Positions 1-5,856 of a DNA stretch of 11,109 bases are shown piece by piece. Numbering within the stretch: the stretch's first letter is position 1; every line of letters starts with the position of its first letter. Under the pieces are notes generated by a model that ran no database searches, had not been told where the DNA came from, and was given only the letters and a program-made list of their open reading frames with translations. This stretch comes from Limnochordia bacterium (GTDB lineage: Bacteria; Bacillota; Limnochordia; Darwinibacteriales; B1SED10-159): the NCBI GenBank assembly GCA_007132255.1, contig SLOZ01000290.1, forward strand, positions 1-11,109. The letters run 5' to 3'. Position numbers and translations under genes: made by a program.

Positions 1-188
1 ACTCCATCGCTGATTATAAGCAGGCAACCCACGAGCACAAACTGATCCGCCGTAAGGAGAGCTACTTGCACCTGGATGCAGCTCATGCCGGTATCGGCAG
101 TGATATGGGCTGGAGTTCCATGCTGGTTGACCAGGAAAAAGTGAAGGCAGGCACGTATATCTTGGCGTACACCATCAGCTTTGGCTGA
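1..188 (+). CDS. LacZ-type beta-galactosidase (GH2), C-terminal end only
   Basis: This is the last part of a coding region that enters from the left edge. The reading frame starts at base 3 and stops at TGA 186-188, giving 61 residues. The visible peptide has the order H-x-H-K-L-I-R-R, then a segment resembling L-x-L-D, then AGIGSDMGW. This matches the end of the LacZ small-chain/domain 5, where AGIGS followed by a polar or aromatic residue precedes the final strands. Family knowledge: GH2 beta-galactosidases hydrolyse terminal beta-galactosides, usually in the cytoplasm. The catalytic residues lie upstream of the window, so activity cannot be judged. The gene ends in front of a strong terminator and is probably a separate transcription unit from the operon that begins at 1663, although both concern sugar use. 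A related GH2 enzyme with a LacZ-type tail is possible. Confidence 0.82.
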   Translation, partial: SIADYKQATHEHKLIRRKESYLHLDAAHAGIGSDMGWSSMLVDQEKVKAGTYILAYTISFG

Positions 189-268
189 CGTTTGCACTAG
201 GCTTCATGGAGCAACGGCCATACCATCGGAGATTCAGCAAAAGACTCCGATGCCATCCTAAAAACAAA

Positions 269-313
269 GAAGCAGCAGATCTTCATTGACGAAGACCTGC
301 TGCTTTCTTTTTG
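269..313. terminator. Bidirectional rho-independent terminator between convergent genes
   Basis: The arms are 270-284 and 291-305, with a 6-base loop (285-290). Fourteen of fifteen pairs are canonical, the only mismatch being A279/C296, and there is also a G-T pair outside the stem. On the plus strand the stem is followed by a T-rich run (TTTCTTTTTG, 304-313). On the minus strand the opposite flank reads as another T-rich run (complement of 261-268, AAAACAAA). The hairpin should therefore stop the beta-galactosidase transcript from the left and the minus-strand gene that ends at 343 from the right. Confidence 0.85.
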
Positions 314-342
314 TTGATGACACTGTTCTTCGGTTCATCCCC

Positions 343-1197
343 TTACCGATGACGCTCGAGAAGATCCCAAAGATCGGCGAGAAAATCTGGACTGGCGGCG
401 CGATGCTCTTCACCGGCCCTAACAATCATCTCAAGTTCTTCCAGCAGCGAATGATAGCGCTCTTCCAACTGGGCGCAATATGGATCCGCTGCCCCTTCTC
501 CCTCTGGCTACCAAGCGCTGTAACTGCGGGTGGCATCGGGAACCGACTTCCATTCGTACCAGTATTGCAGTTGGATGGTTCCCCCCATAGTACTGTGAGT
601 GCCAAAGGCCAATTGGATGCGCTGTTCACGACCGGGTCTCCCTGCCCGCCAACTTTCACGGGCCAGGACAAAACGTCCCGAGGTCTCCAAAAGCCCAGAG
701 ATTTCTCTGGTCGACTGGCCAAAAGCAACAGAAGTCTCACCTGCTAACGGATGCGGCTCGGCCACCGCCATAGGCCAGCTTTGAGCGATATCAGCGCTGG
801 CACTGATCGTGGTGAATAGTCCGCCGGTTTCATTGCTGATCAGTTCTTGATGGATCGATATCTCGATGGTCCTCTCGGAATAGATCACCTGGGGTGGTGG
901 TGTATAGGTATAGATTACGTGCATGTTCCGGTCCGGTTGATTCGGGTTACGACCCGACGATGTGACCTTGATCTCGATCCTGTGGTCGTCAAACACAGCG
1001 CTCACATCGGCGTTATTCGGCCATTTCTGACGAACATAGAGATCCGCCGGCAGCGGTTCCTAATGACCCCCATTTATGCGATATACCGTCTGCGTGTGAA
1101 CCCAAGCATGTTCCTCTTCCGCCGCTGCCGAGCCAGGGACGAAGAGTAGTGCCACTGCTGCCAGCAGAACCAGCCAATGCCGCCACTTTCCGTTCAT
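343..1197 (-). pseudogene. Exported protein of unknown function interrupted by two in-frame TAG codons
   Basis: Read on the minus strand, an ATG at 1197 follows an excellent ribosome binding site (AAAGGAGG, 7-base spacing). It opens a signal peptide: basic NGKWRHW, a hydrophobic core rich in L, A and V, then a PGSAAA-type cleavage region near residue 26. The frame meets TAG at codon 46 (1062-1060), continues open for 183 codons, meets TAG again at codon 230 (510-508), continues for 54 codons and ends at TAA 345-343. There is no frameshift, TGA or TAA inside. The middle part looks like a beta-rich exported domain (alternating polar and hydrophobic stretches, an IQLQYWYEW strand). The part after the second TAG looks like an amphipathic helix rich in L and E (LEERYHSLLEELEMI). 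I do not recognise the family. The simplest reading is a decayed gene; stop-codon readthrough or amber suppression is the alternative. The start codons after the first TAG lack a good ribosome binding site, so an internal start is not favoured. Confidence 0.66.
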
Positions 1198-1204
1198 AGT
1201 ATTG

Positions 1205-1212
1205 CCTCCTTT
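1205..1212 (-). promoter_or_regulatory. Ribosome binding site of the interrupted minus-strand gene
   Basis: The minus strand reads AAAGGAGG seven bases before the ATG at 1197. This near-perfect Shine-Dalgarno sequence fixes the start of the double-amber gene at the signal peptide and shows that the translation start has not decayed. Confidence 0.85.
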
Positions 1213-1294
1213 CAGAGAATGTCTTCTTTAATCCCCTTCTTCTCACTGTAGTCGAGTCCTGTCCAAAACTGGGATTTGTTAACTCCACAGAACT

Positions 1295-1310
1295 TGACAG
1301 TTTTGTGTCA
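1295..1310. promoter_or_regulatory. Inverted repeat TGACA-N6-TGTCA
   Basis: Perfect 5-bp arms flank a 6-base spacer, about 100 bp upstream of the minus-strand ATG. The right part also pairs with an 8-base inverted copy: CAAAACTG at 1264-1271 matches CAGTTTTG at 1298-1305. It could be an operator for the minus-strand gene, but arms this short can arise by chance. Confidence 0.25.
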
Positions 1311-1355
1311 GCCAAGGCCTGTCGGTTAGCTACACGGGCTCGATTCCAGGGAGCG

Positions 1356-1384
1356 CGGTTGGTGCCAAACACCGGCAGCAACCG
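1356..1384 (+). other. Possible RNA hairpin in the divergent spacer
   Basis: CGGTTG (1356-1361) pairs perfectly with CAACCG (1379-1384), and an inner GTG/CAC pair closes a small loop. Short flanking stems are also possible (GCTC/GAGC at about 1339-1354 and GGTC/GACC at about 1396-1408). No known riboswitch family was recognised and there is no terminator behind it, so a function is only a guess. Confidence 0.22.
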
Positions 1385-1453
1385 TCTGAAGGGGGTCGAT
1401 TTGACCATCGCACCAATCATCGGAGTCCGCTTATTCCTTAACCGGATTTGTGT

Positions 1454-1484
1454 CCACATGTGGGAACGTGAAGTTTTCATGAAA
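1454..1484. promoter_or_regulatory. Pair of 10-bp perfect palindromes, centres 21 bp apart
   Basis: CCACATGTGG (1454-1463) and TTTCATGAAA (1475-1484) are each perfect palindromes. Their centres are 21 bp apart, about two helical turns, so proteins bound at both would sit on the same DNA face. The two sequences share only the central CATG, so they are not obviously sites for the same protein. The stretch after them (1485-1492) is A+T rich and could be part of a promoter. Confidence 0.3.
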
Positions 1485-1536
1485 TATTTAATCAAACGTT
1501 GCAGGAATTCACGGATTGCCAAGGAATATTCACTCA

Positions 1537-1555
1537 TAAGTTGTCATACGACTTA
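1537..1555. promoter_or_regulatory. Imperfect 19-bp palindrome, candidate operator of the GntR operon
   Basis: The sequence TAAGTTGTCATACGACTTA has perfect 5-bp outer arms and further symmetric G-C and T-A pairs inside; two positions are non-symmetric around a central A. It lies about 108 bp upstream of the GntR start. Known family behaviour: HutC-type GntR regulators often bind short A+T-containing palindromes near their own promoter. That this is the site bound by the neighbouring regulator is inference. Confidence 0.4.
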
Positions 1556-1650
1556 CGACTAACGGTTATCCGGAGGCAGTAAGGCTACCCGTTCTAAAGC
1601 CCGGGGCAACAACTCACTTACCTGTGGAGCGACGATCGACGTTCAGCATT

Positions 1651-1655
1651 GGGGG
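1651..1655 (+). promoter_or_regulatory. Ribosome binding site deciding the GntR start
   Basis: GGGGG lies 7 bases before the ATG at 1663. The frame could open upstream at GTG 1624, but no purine-rich site precedes that codon, and the extra 13 residues do not resemble the family's N-terminus. The ATG at 1663 is therefore preferred. Confidence 0.6.
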
Positions 1656-1662
1656 TCATAGT

Positions 1663-2412
1663 ATGCAGAAGGAATTCCGGATCAAGCAAGATGGTGAACC
1701 GCTGTACTCCCGAGTAGCCAAGATTCTTCTTGATGAAATCACGGGAGGTGTCTTCAAAAACGAAGAACGTCTGCCCTCGGAAGAGAAGTTAGGGAAGATG
1801 TTCGGAGTTTCTCGAGCCACCGTCCGGGAAGCACTCAGCGCTCTAGAAAAACAAGGCCAGCTCAACCGTGTTCAGGGCCTCGGAACTATTCTTACCCACA
1901 AACCCAAAATCCCGATGGGCACGGGCATGGAGCGATTGGGAAGCTATACCGATTACGTTAAGCAGTACAACGTCAAACCAGGGACTCGCAGTGTGGACTT
2001 CCTCTGGGAAGAAATCAAGCCGAAGTTCACAGCAATATTCGGCCCAGAAACCACCCATGTCGGTGTGTTGACCCGTACCCGGACCGCTGACAATGAGCCT
2101 TTGATGATCTCTGAAGATATCATCCCCATGGAAATCCTGGGACCCGAGTTTCAGTTGAGCTACATGGGAGAAAGTTTGTTCCAATACCTCGAAGGTCGGG
2201 GCCTTGCATTGGCCTACTCAGAGATGATCATCTCGGCCATTGCAGCGGATAAGGATTTGGGCCAGAAGTTGGATGTGGAGGCTGGAACACCGCTGCTTGT
2301 CATCGATGAAACCTACTTCAACCACCAGAACGATGCAGTTTTGTGGTCGTGGAATGCCTACCGCGTCGATCGTTGGGAGTTTCGCTGGTATCGTTCTAGC
2401 AGTCAGGAGTGA
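1663..2412 (+). CDS. GntR-family transcriptional regulator, HutC/UTRA subfamily
   Basis: This is a 249-residue regulator, normal length for the HutC subfamily. Residues about 11-78 form the winged helix-turn-helix: PLYSRVAKILLDEI, then LPSEEKLGKMFGVSRATVREAL, the GntR signature, then a wing region ending QGLGTIL. Residues about 90-245 fit a UTRA effector domain, with the typical LTRTRTADNEPLMISEDIIP strand pattern, a GESLFQYLE segment and a late DETYF strand. Family knowledge: UTRA domains bind small ligands, often sugar phosphates such as trehalose-6-phosphate or glucosamine-6-phosphate, and ligand binding usually relieves repression. It is the first gene of the operon, only 5 bp from the kinase gene, so it probably controls the whole cluster and itself. 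A phosphorylated product of the kinase or a substrate of the GH4 enzyme is a natural effector candidate. The palindrome at 1537-1555 is a possible binding site. Confidence 0.9.
   Translation: MQKEFRIKQDGEPLYSRVAKILLDEITGGVFKNEERLPSEEKLGKMFGVSRATVREALSALEKQGQLNRVQGLGTILTHKPKIPMGTGMERLGSYTDYVKQYNVKPGTRSVDFLWEEIKPKFTAIFGPETTHVGVLTRTRTADNEPLMISEDIIPMEILGPEFQLSYMGESLFQYLEGRGLALAYSEMIISAIAADKDLGQKLDVEAGTPLLVIDETYFNHQNDAVLWSWNAYRVDRWEFRWYRSSSQE
2405..2409 (+). promoter_or_regulatory. Ribosome binding site deciding the kinase start
   Basis: AGGAG sits inside the last codons of the regulator, 8 bases before ATG 2418. An in-frame GTG at 2409 would overlap this site and is therefore unlikely to be the start. 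Confidence 0.7.
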
Positions 2413-2417
2413 GTTCA

Positions 2418-3371
2418 ATGACAGTCAACCGTTTCCTCGTCATTGGGGCGACGTTCCTTGACAGCATCTTCCATGACCTCAATGGCTTTCCGCAATTGGG
2501 AACCGAAGTATTCGCAGCTGGCCATAACTTTGCAGTAGGGGGTATGGCCATAACCGCTGTTGTGCTATCGCAGCTCGGCGCTGCCACTACCTACTGCAGC
2601 AGCATCGGCAGTGATATCTTCGGGCACATTATCAAGGACGAGCTGGGCCGCACTGGCTTGGATCTGCTGATGGCCCCAACCGGCAACGGCCTAACCAGCC
2701 ACACCGTGGCCATGGCGCATGATGGTGACCGGGCATTTTTGACCATACTGGGTGAAGAAAAACACGATAGGGAACTGTTTCACCAATGGTTGGCAGAACA
2801 GCCCATCTCGGACTTTTCGGATACCGTGCTCCACGTGGGTCTGAAAGATACAGAATCTTGGCAGTTAATCCAGGAAGCCGCGGAGTTGGGATTCGTCGTC
2901 AGTATAAGCATTAGTTATGAAAGTTTGCAGTTGTTTGATAGCCAATCCATACCTGTCAGTCATTGGCTTTCCATACCCGCATTTGTCTTCTGCAACTCCC
3001 TAGAAGCACAGGAAATCACAAGTCAATCCTGGGAAGATGCGTTGAGAACGCTAAATACGGGCAGCGCCCGGACCATCCTTACGTTGGGAGCGGACGGAGC
3101 TGCAATGCTTGATCAGTCTGGCACTCGTCTACTCTGTCCAGCTCTGGCCGTGCCCACTGTCGATACCACCGGTGCTGGCGACTCCTTTGCCGCTGGATTC
3201 TTGCGAGGTCTTTCGCTGCGAATGTCGTGGTCCCAGTGCCTCCAGTTAGCGGTTGTCTGCGGCTCACGAACCATCACAGCATTGGGTGGAACGGCCGGTG
3301 CACCTCGTTCGCTGACCGAGGCATTTTCCTATCTCGAAGGCTTAGGACCAGTTAAGGAGGTAGTCCAATGA
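2418..3371 (+). CDS. PfkB-family (ribokinase-like) carbohydrate kinase
   Basis: This is a 317-residue cytoplasmic kinase of usual family length. The first PfkB signature region lies at about residues 39-68 (AVGGMAITAVVLSQLG, then IGSDIFG). The second signature, DTTGAGDSFAAGF, is at 249-261; its GAGD forms the anion hole, with Asp255 as the expected catalytic base. Family knowledge: these enzymes transfer phosphate from ATP to a hydroxymethyl group of a sugar or nucleoside. The substrate cannot be read from sequence; ribose, fructose, 2-keto-3-deoxygluconate and others are all known for the family. The gene is sandwiched between the regulator (5-bp gap) and the GH4 gene (ATGA overlap), so co-translation with GH4 is likely. 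This suggests it either phosphorylates the imported glycoside before GH4 cleavage or handles the sugar released by GH4. The start follows AGGAG at 2405-2409. Confidence 0.9.
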   Translation: MTVNRFLVIGATFLDSIFHDLNGFPQLGTEVFAAGHNFAVGGMAITAVVLSQLGAATTYCSSIGSDIFGHIIKDELGRTGLDLLMAPTGNGLTSHTVAMAHDGDRAFLTILGEEKHDRELFHQWLAEQPISDFSDTVLHVGLKDTESWQLIQEAAELGFVVSISISYESLQLFDSQSIPVSHWLSIPAFVFCNSLEAQEITSQSWEDALRTLNTGSARTILTLGADGAAMLDQSGTRLLCPALAVPTVDTTGAGDSFAAGFLRGLSLRMSWSQCLQLAVVCGSRTITALGGTAGAPRSLTEAFSYLEGLGPVKEVVQ

Positions 3372-4804
3372 AACTGGCCATCATCGGCGGTGCAGGGGTT
3401 CGCACACCGCAGCTCCTAAAGGCTCTCCTTCTACGGGGCGCTCCTTTGGGGCTCACGGAAATTGCCTTTATGGACATCGACACCGAACGGTTACAGCAGA
3501 TGTCTATGGTCTTGGACGGCATCCATCGCAACCACGGATCGTCTGTGAAGTTGACCTTAACTGAAGATGCTATCGAAGCCCTCACGGGGGTCAAGTATGC
3601 CTTCTTCACCATCCGCGTCGGCGCCATCGACTCGCGCATTCTAGACGAGATGGTACCCCTTCGCCACGGTGTGTTGGGTCAAGAAACCACCGGTCCGGGA
3701 GGGTTTGCCATGGCCCTGCGAACCGTACCCGTGATTATGCAGTACCTGCGGATCATGGAAGAACACGCGCCCGGCGCCACCGCCCTGAATTTGTCCAATC
3801 CGGCTGGTCTGATCTCCCAAGCAGCCCACCAAGAAGGGTTCACCAACATCGTTGGTATCTGCGACTCCCCTATTGAACTGTTCAACGACGTCGCCGACGG
3901 CATTGGCATTCCGGTAGATCAGTTGTGGTTTGACTATGTGGGAATCAACCATCTCGGCTGGATTCAGATGATCCTCCATAAGGGGCAGGATATCCTTCCA
4001 CAGATCCTGCAAAACGATGATGCTCTGCTGCGGCATGGTAAAGCTATGATTGAACCGGAGTTTATCCGTGCTTTGGGTGTCATACCCAACGAGTACTTAA
4101 TGTTTTATTACAACACAACCAGCATTGTCAAGCAGCTAACCAGCAACAACAGCAGTCGAGGTGAAATGATCCACGCTCTGAACCAACGTTTCTTTGCAGA
4201 ACTGAGTCTGGCCGCAAGCACGGCAGATCCAGTAAAAACAGCTCTGCGTGTCTACCAGAAGTACGCCCGTGCTCGCGATGCCACGTATATGCGACTGGAA
4301 ACCGAATCCGTTGCACAGGATGACGCTGGTTTGGATGAGATCTGGAACCAGACAACGGTGGCGGGAGACCACAGCGACACGGAGCCCGAGGGATATTCAG
4401 CCATTGCTATGGCAATCATTTTGGCACTGCACGGGACAGCTCCGACAACGACAACGCTGAACGTTCCGAATCGCAGTGTTATCCCCTGCCTGGAGCCGGA
4501 GGATATAGTGGAAGTGCTAGCTCGCATCGACAGCAATGGTGTCCATCCATTCCGGCCTATCAAGGCCATTCCGGAACAATGCCGCGGTCTTCTTCAGGCG
4601 GTAAAAAGCTATGAGCGTTTGGCTGTACAGGCGGCGATGGAGCAGAGCTACCGCAAAGCGCTGTTGGCCCTAACCGGACACCCCCTTGTACCCGACGCTT
4701 TGGTAGCGAGACACATGTTGGATGACATTTGCAGAGCCCACCGTCCCTATCTGTCCGGGGAGTTAGCCCGCCGCTGCGAGTCATCAACGATTGATGAACC
4801 ATAG
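3368..4804 (+). CDS. Glycoside hydrolase family 4, probable 6-phospho-beta-glucosidase-type
   Basis: This is a 478-residue enzyme, slightly longer than the usual 430-450. The N-terminal Rossmann motif GGAGVRTPQL (7-16) binds NAD. Further family marks are TIRVGAIDSR (81-90), GQETTGPGGFAMALRTVPV (104-122), NLSNPAG (141-147), ICDSP with metal-ligand Cys165, and INHLGW with metal-ligand His195. NEYLMFYY (241-248) carries the tyrosine region associated with the catalytic base. Family knowledge: GH4 enzymes cleave by an NAD- and Mn-dependent oxidation, elimination and reduction route in the cytoplasm. The GQETTG-GG motif resembles phospho-beta-glucosidases (LicH/CelF type) more than the alpha-galactosidases (MelA type). 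The substrate is inferred, and no PTS gene is visible to supply a phosphorylated sugar; the overlapping upstream kinase could do so. The ribosome binding site AAGGAGG (3354-3360) lies in the end of the kinase gene. Confidence 0.92.
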   Translation: MKLAIIGGAGVRTPQLLKALLLRGAPLGLTEIAFMDIDTERLQQMSMVLDGIHRNHGSSVKLTLTEDAIEALTGVKYAFFTIRVGAIDSRILDEMVPLRHGVLGQETTGPGGFAMALRTVPVIMQYLRIMEEHAPGATALNLSNPAGLISQAAHQEGFTNIVGICDSPIELFNDVADGIGIPVDQLWFDYVGINHLGWIQMILHKGQDILPQILQNDDALLRHGKAMIEPEFIRALGVIPNEYLMFYYNTTSIVKQLTSNNSSRGEMIHALNQRFFAELSLAASTADPVKTALRVYQKYARARDATYMRLETESVAQDDAGLDEIWNQTTVAGDHSDTEPEGYSAIAMAIILALHGTAPTTTTLNVPNRSVIPCLEPEDIVEVLARIDSNGVHPFRPIKAIPEQCRGLLQAVKSYERLAVQAAMEQSYRKALLALTGHPLVPDALVARHMLDDICRAHRPYLSGELARRCESSTIDEP

Positions 4805-4895
4805 CGTATGCAAGGTCCAAAGATGCAGTTCCTAGATCCACTGGTGGCCATGGCTACAGCCGAACTTATCCCTTCTTGAACAAGGACGTGATTCC

Positions 4896-5813
4896 ATGAA
4901 GACAAACTCACTCTTCGATCCGAGCTACTCTTGGTATCGGGGTAATTTGCACACGCACTCCACGGTCAGCGATGGCCGGCTGAGCCCAGAAGCTGTCGTT
5001 GAACTCTATCGCAATCGCGGCTGGGATTTCCTTGCCTTTACGGAACACGGATGCATGACCCGCTTCACTGAGTTGAGCACGCCAGAGTTTCTCGTTTTGC
5101 CCGGTGTGGAAACCCATGCTGATATTGACAAGCCTGTACGCTGCCATCATGCCGTGGGTATCAACGCTGACGCAGAAGGCGCCCCCCATTTGCAGGCGTT
5201 GGCGAATGCCGTCAGTAGAAATGGCGCAGGAGCCCAGGAGATGATCGATAATCTGCGGCAGCAAAACTATTTCCCAATCTATTGTCACCCGGAATGGTCG
5301 CGGGTTGAGTGGGACGATATCCGTGATGTAAACGGCTACGCCGCCATGGAGATCTTCAATTACGGCAGCTACGTGGAGGACAACACAGGCCACTCTCTAA
5401 GTCATTGGGACAGTGCGCTGCGCAGCGGACGTCGTGTGTGGGGTGTCGCCACCGATGACAGCCACCAGCGGAAGCATGATCATTGCGGCGGTTGGATCAT
5501 GGTCAACGCCCCTGAACTCACTGCCTCGGCCATCATAGCCGCTTTGGAGCAGGGACGTTTCTATTCTTCCAGCGGGCCAGAGATCACGTCCTTGACATAT
5601 GCTGACGGAGTTGTCGAGGTCCGCTGTTCTCCCGTCAAGGCCATCCACTTTGTTACATATGAAGACCGAGGCGGTGCGGTTCGGGCACAACCCGACGAAC
5701 AGCTGTCAGAAGCATCCTTTACCCTATCTGGTAGCGAAACGTATCTTCGTGTCGAGTGCGTAGCTGCGGATGGCACCACGGCCTGGTCCAATCCCATCTT
5801 CTTTGACCGTTAA
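4896..5813 (+). CDS. PHP-domain metal-dependent phosphoesterase-like protein
   Basis: This is a 305-residue protein with no signal peptide. Residues about 15-225 are a PHP domain. Motif I is NLHTHSTVSDG (His19, His21, Asp26). Next come FTEHG (Glu50, His51), PGVETHAD (Glu72, His74), IYCHPEWSR (His131) and VATDDSHQ (Asp187, His190). These are the residues expected to hold a two- or three-metal centre. Residues about 228-304 look like a small beta-sandwich tail, seen in many carbohydrate-linked PHP proteins. Family knowledge: stand-alone PHP proteins hydrolyse phosphoesters such as histidinol phosphate, nucleoside 3',5'-bisphosphate or short oligonucleotides; members in sugar clusters have mostly unknown substrates. 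It follows GH4 after a 91-bp gap that holds no terminator, so it is probably in the same operon. The ribosome binding site AAGGA precedes the ATG. The substrate is unknown. Confidence 0.85.
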   Translation: MKTNSLFDPSYSWYRGNLHTHSTVSDGRLSPEAVVELYRNRGWDFLAFTEHGCMTRFTELSTPEFLVLPGVETHADIDKPVRCHHAVGINADAEGAPHLQALANAVSRNGAGAQEMIDNLRQQNYFPIYCHPEWSRVEWDDIRDVNGYAAMEIFNYGSYVEDNTGHSLSHWDSALRSGRRVWGVATDDSHQRKHDHCGGWIMVNAPELTASAIIAALEQGRFYSSSGPEITSLTYADGVVEVRCSPVKAIHFVTYEDRGGAVRAQPDEQLSEASFTLSGSETYLRVECVAADGTTAWSNPIFFDR

Positions 5814-5840
5814 GTGCAGAACACAATAACCAGCTGATCC

Positions 5841-5850
5841 GAGGGGGTGA
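5841..5850 (+). promoter_or_regulatory. Ribosome binding site deciding a GTG start
   Basis: GAGGGGGTGA lies 6 bases before GTG 5857. This strong site and the basic residues followed by a hydrophobic stretch that it exposes support the GTG as the real start of the NHL-Yip1 gene. Confidence 0.7.
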
Positions 5851-5856
5851 GCCATT

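Larger units (their letters stand above)
1198..1662. other. Divergent intergenic region with palindromes, no supported gene
   Basis: This 465-bp spacer separates the minus-strand exported-protein gene from the plus-strand GntR-led operon, so it should hold the promoters of both. Open frames that cross it show no recognisable protein and lack good starts. I found no convincing sigma-A pair (TTGACA with TATAAT at 16-18 bp) for either direction. A TTGACA at 1294-1299 has no matching -10. Visible structure consists of the palindromes at 1295-1310, 1454-1463, 1475-1484 and 1537-1555 and a hairpin-prone stretch near 1339-1408, listed separately where they deserve it. I see no tRNA, known riboswitch or transposon end. 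Confidence 0.6.

Noticed and set aside
426..740. A 104-codon minus-strand open frame with a leucine-rich start.
   Set aside because: It is in a different frame from the signal-peptide gene that spans it, has no good ribosome binding site, and its content is low-complexity shadow coding.
1294..1299. A perfect TTGACA that could be a -35 box.
   Set aside because: No acceptable -10 hexamer lies 16-18 bp downstream on the plus strand.
1340..1380. A T-box-like string on the minus strand (GGCACCAACCGCG).
   Set aside because: It lacks the conserved TGGNACCGCG antiterminator core, and no terminator follows before the gene.
1013..1537. A 174-codon open frame on the minus strand across the divergent spacer.
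   Set aside because: It overlaps the signal-peptide start of the better-supported minus-strand gene in another frame, has no ribosome binding site, and its translation has no recognisable protein character.
1558..1650. Possible riboswitch directly before the GntR gene (an 11-base imperfect stem beginning AACGG and ending CCGTT).
   Set aside because: The stem has two mismatches, no known riboswitch core is present, and there is no terminator or sequestered ribosome binding site.
93..2617. Exact 14-base repeat ATCGGCAGTGATAT at 93-106 and 2604-2617.
   Set aside because: Both copies encode I-G-S-D inside unrelated proteins (beta-galactosidase and PfkB kinase), where each is part of a family motif; coincidence of codon use.
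4805..4879. The GH4 frame stays open for 24 codons past its TAG stop until TGA 4877-4879, which could look like a third amber readthrough case.
   Set aside because: An open run of 24 codons is common by chance, the GH4 protein is already longer than its family, and the extension has no recognisable content.
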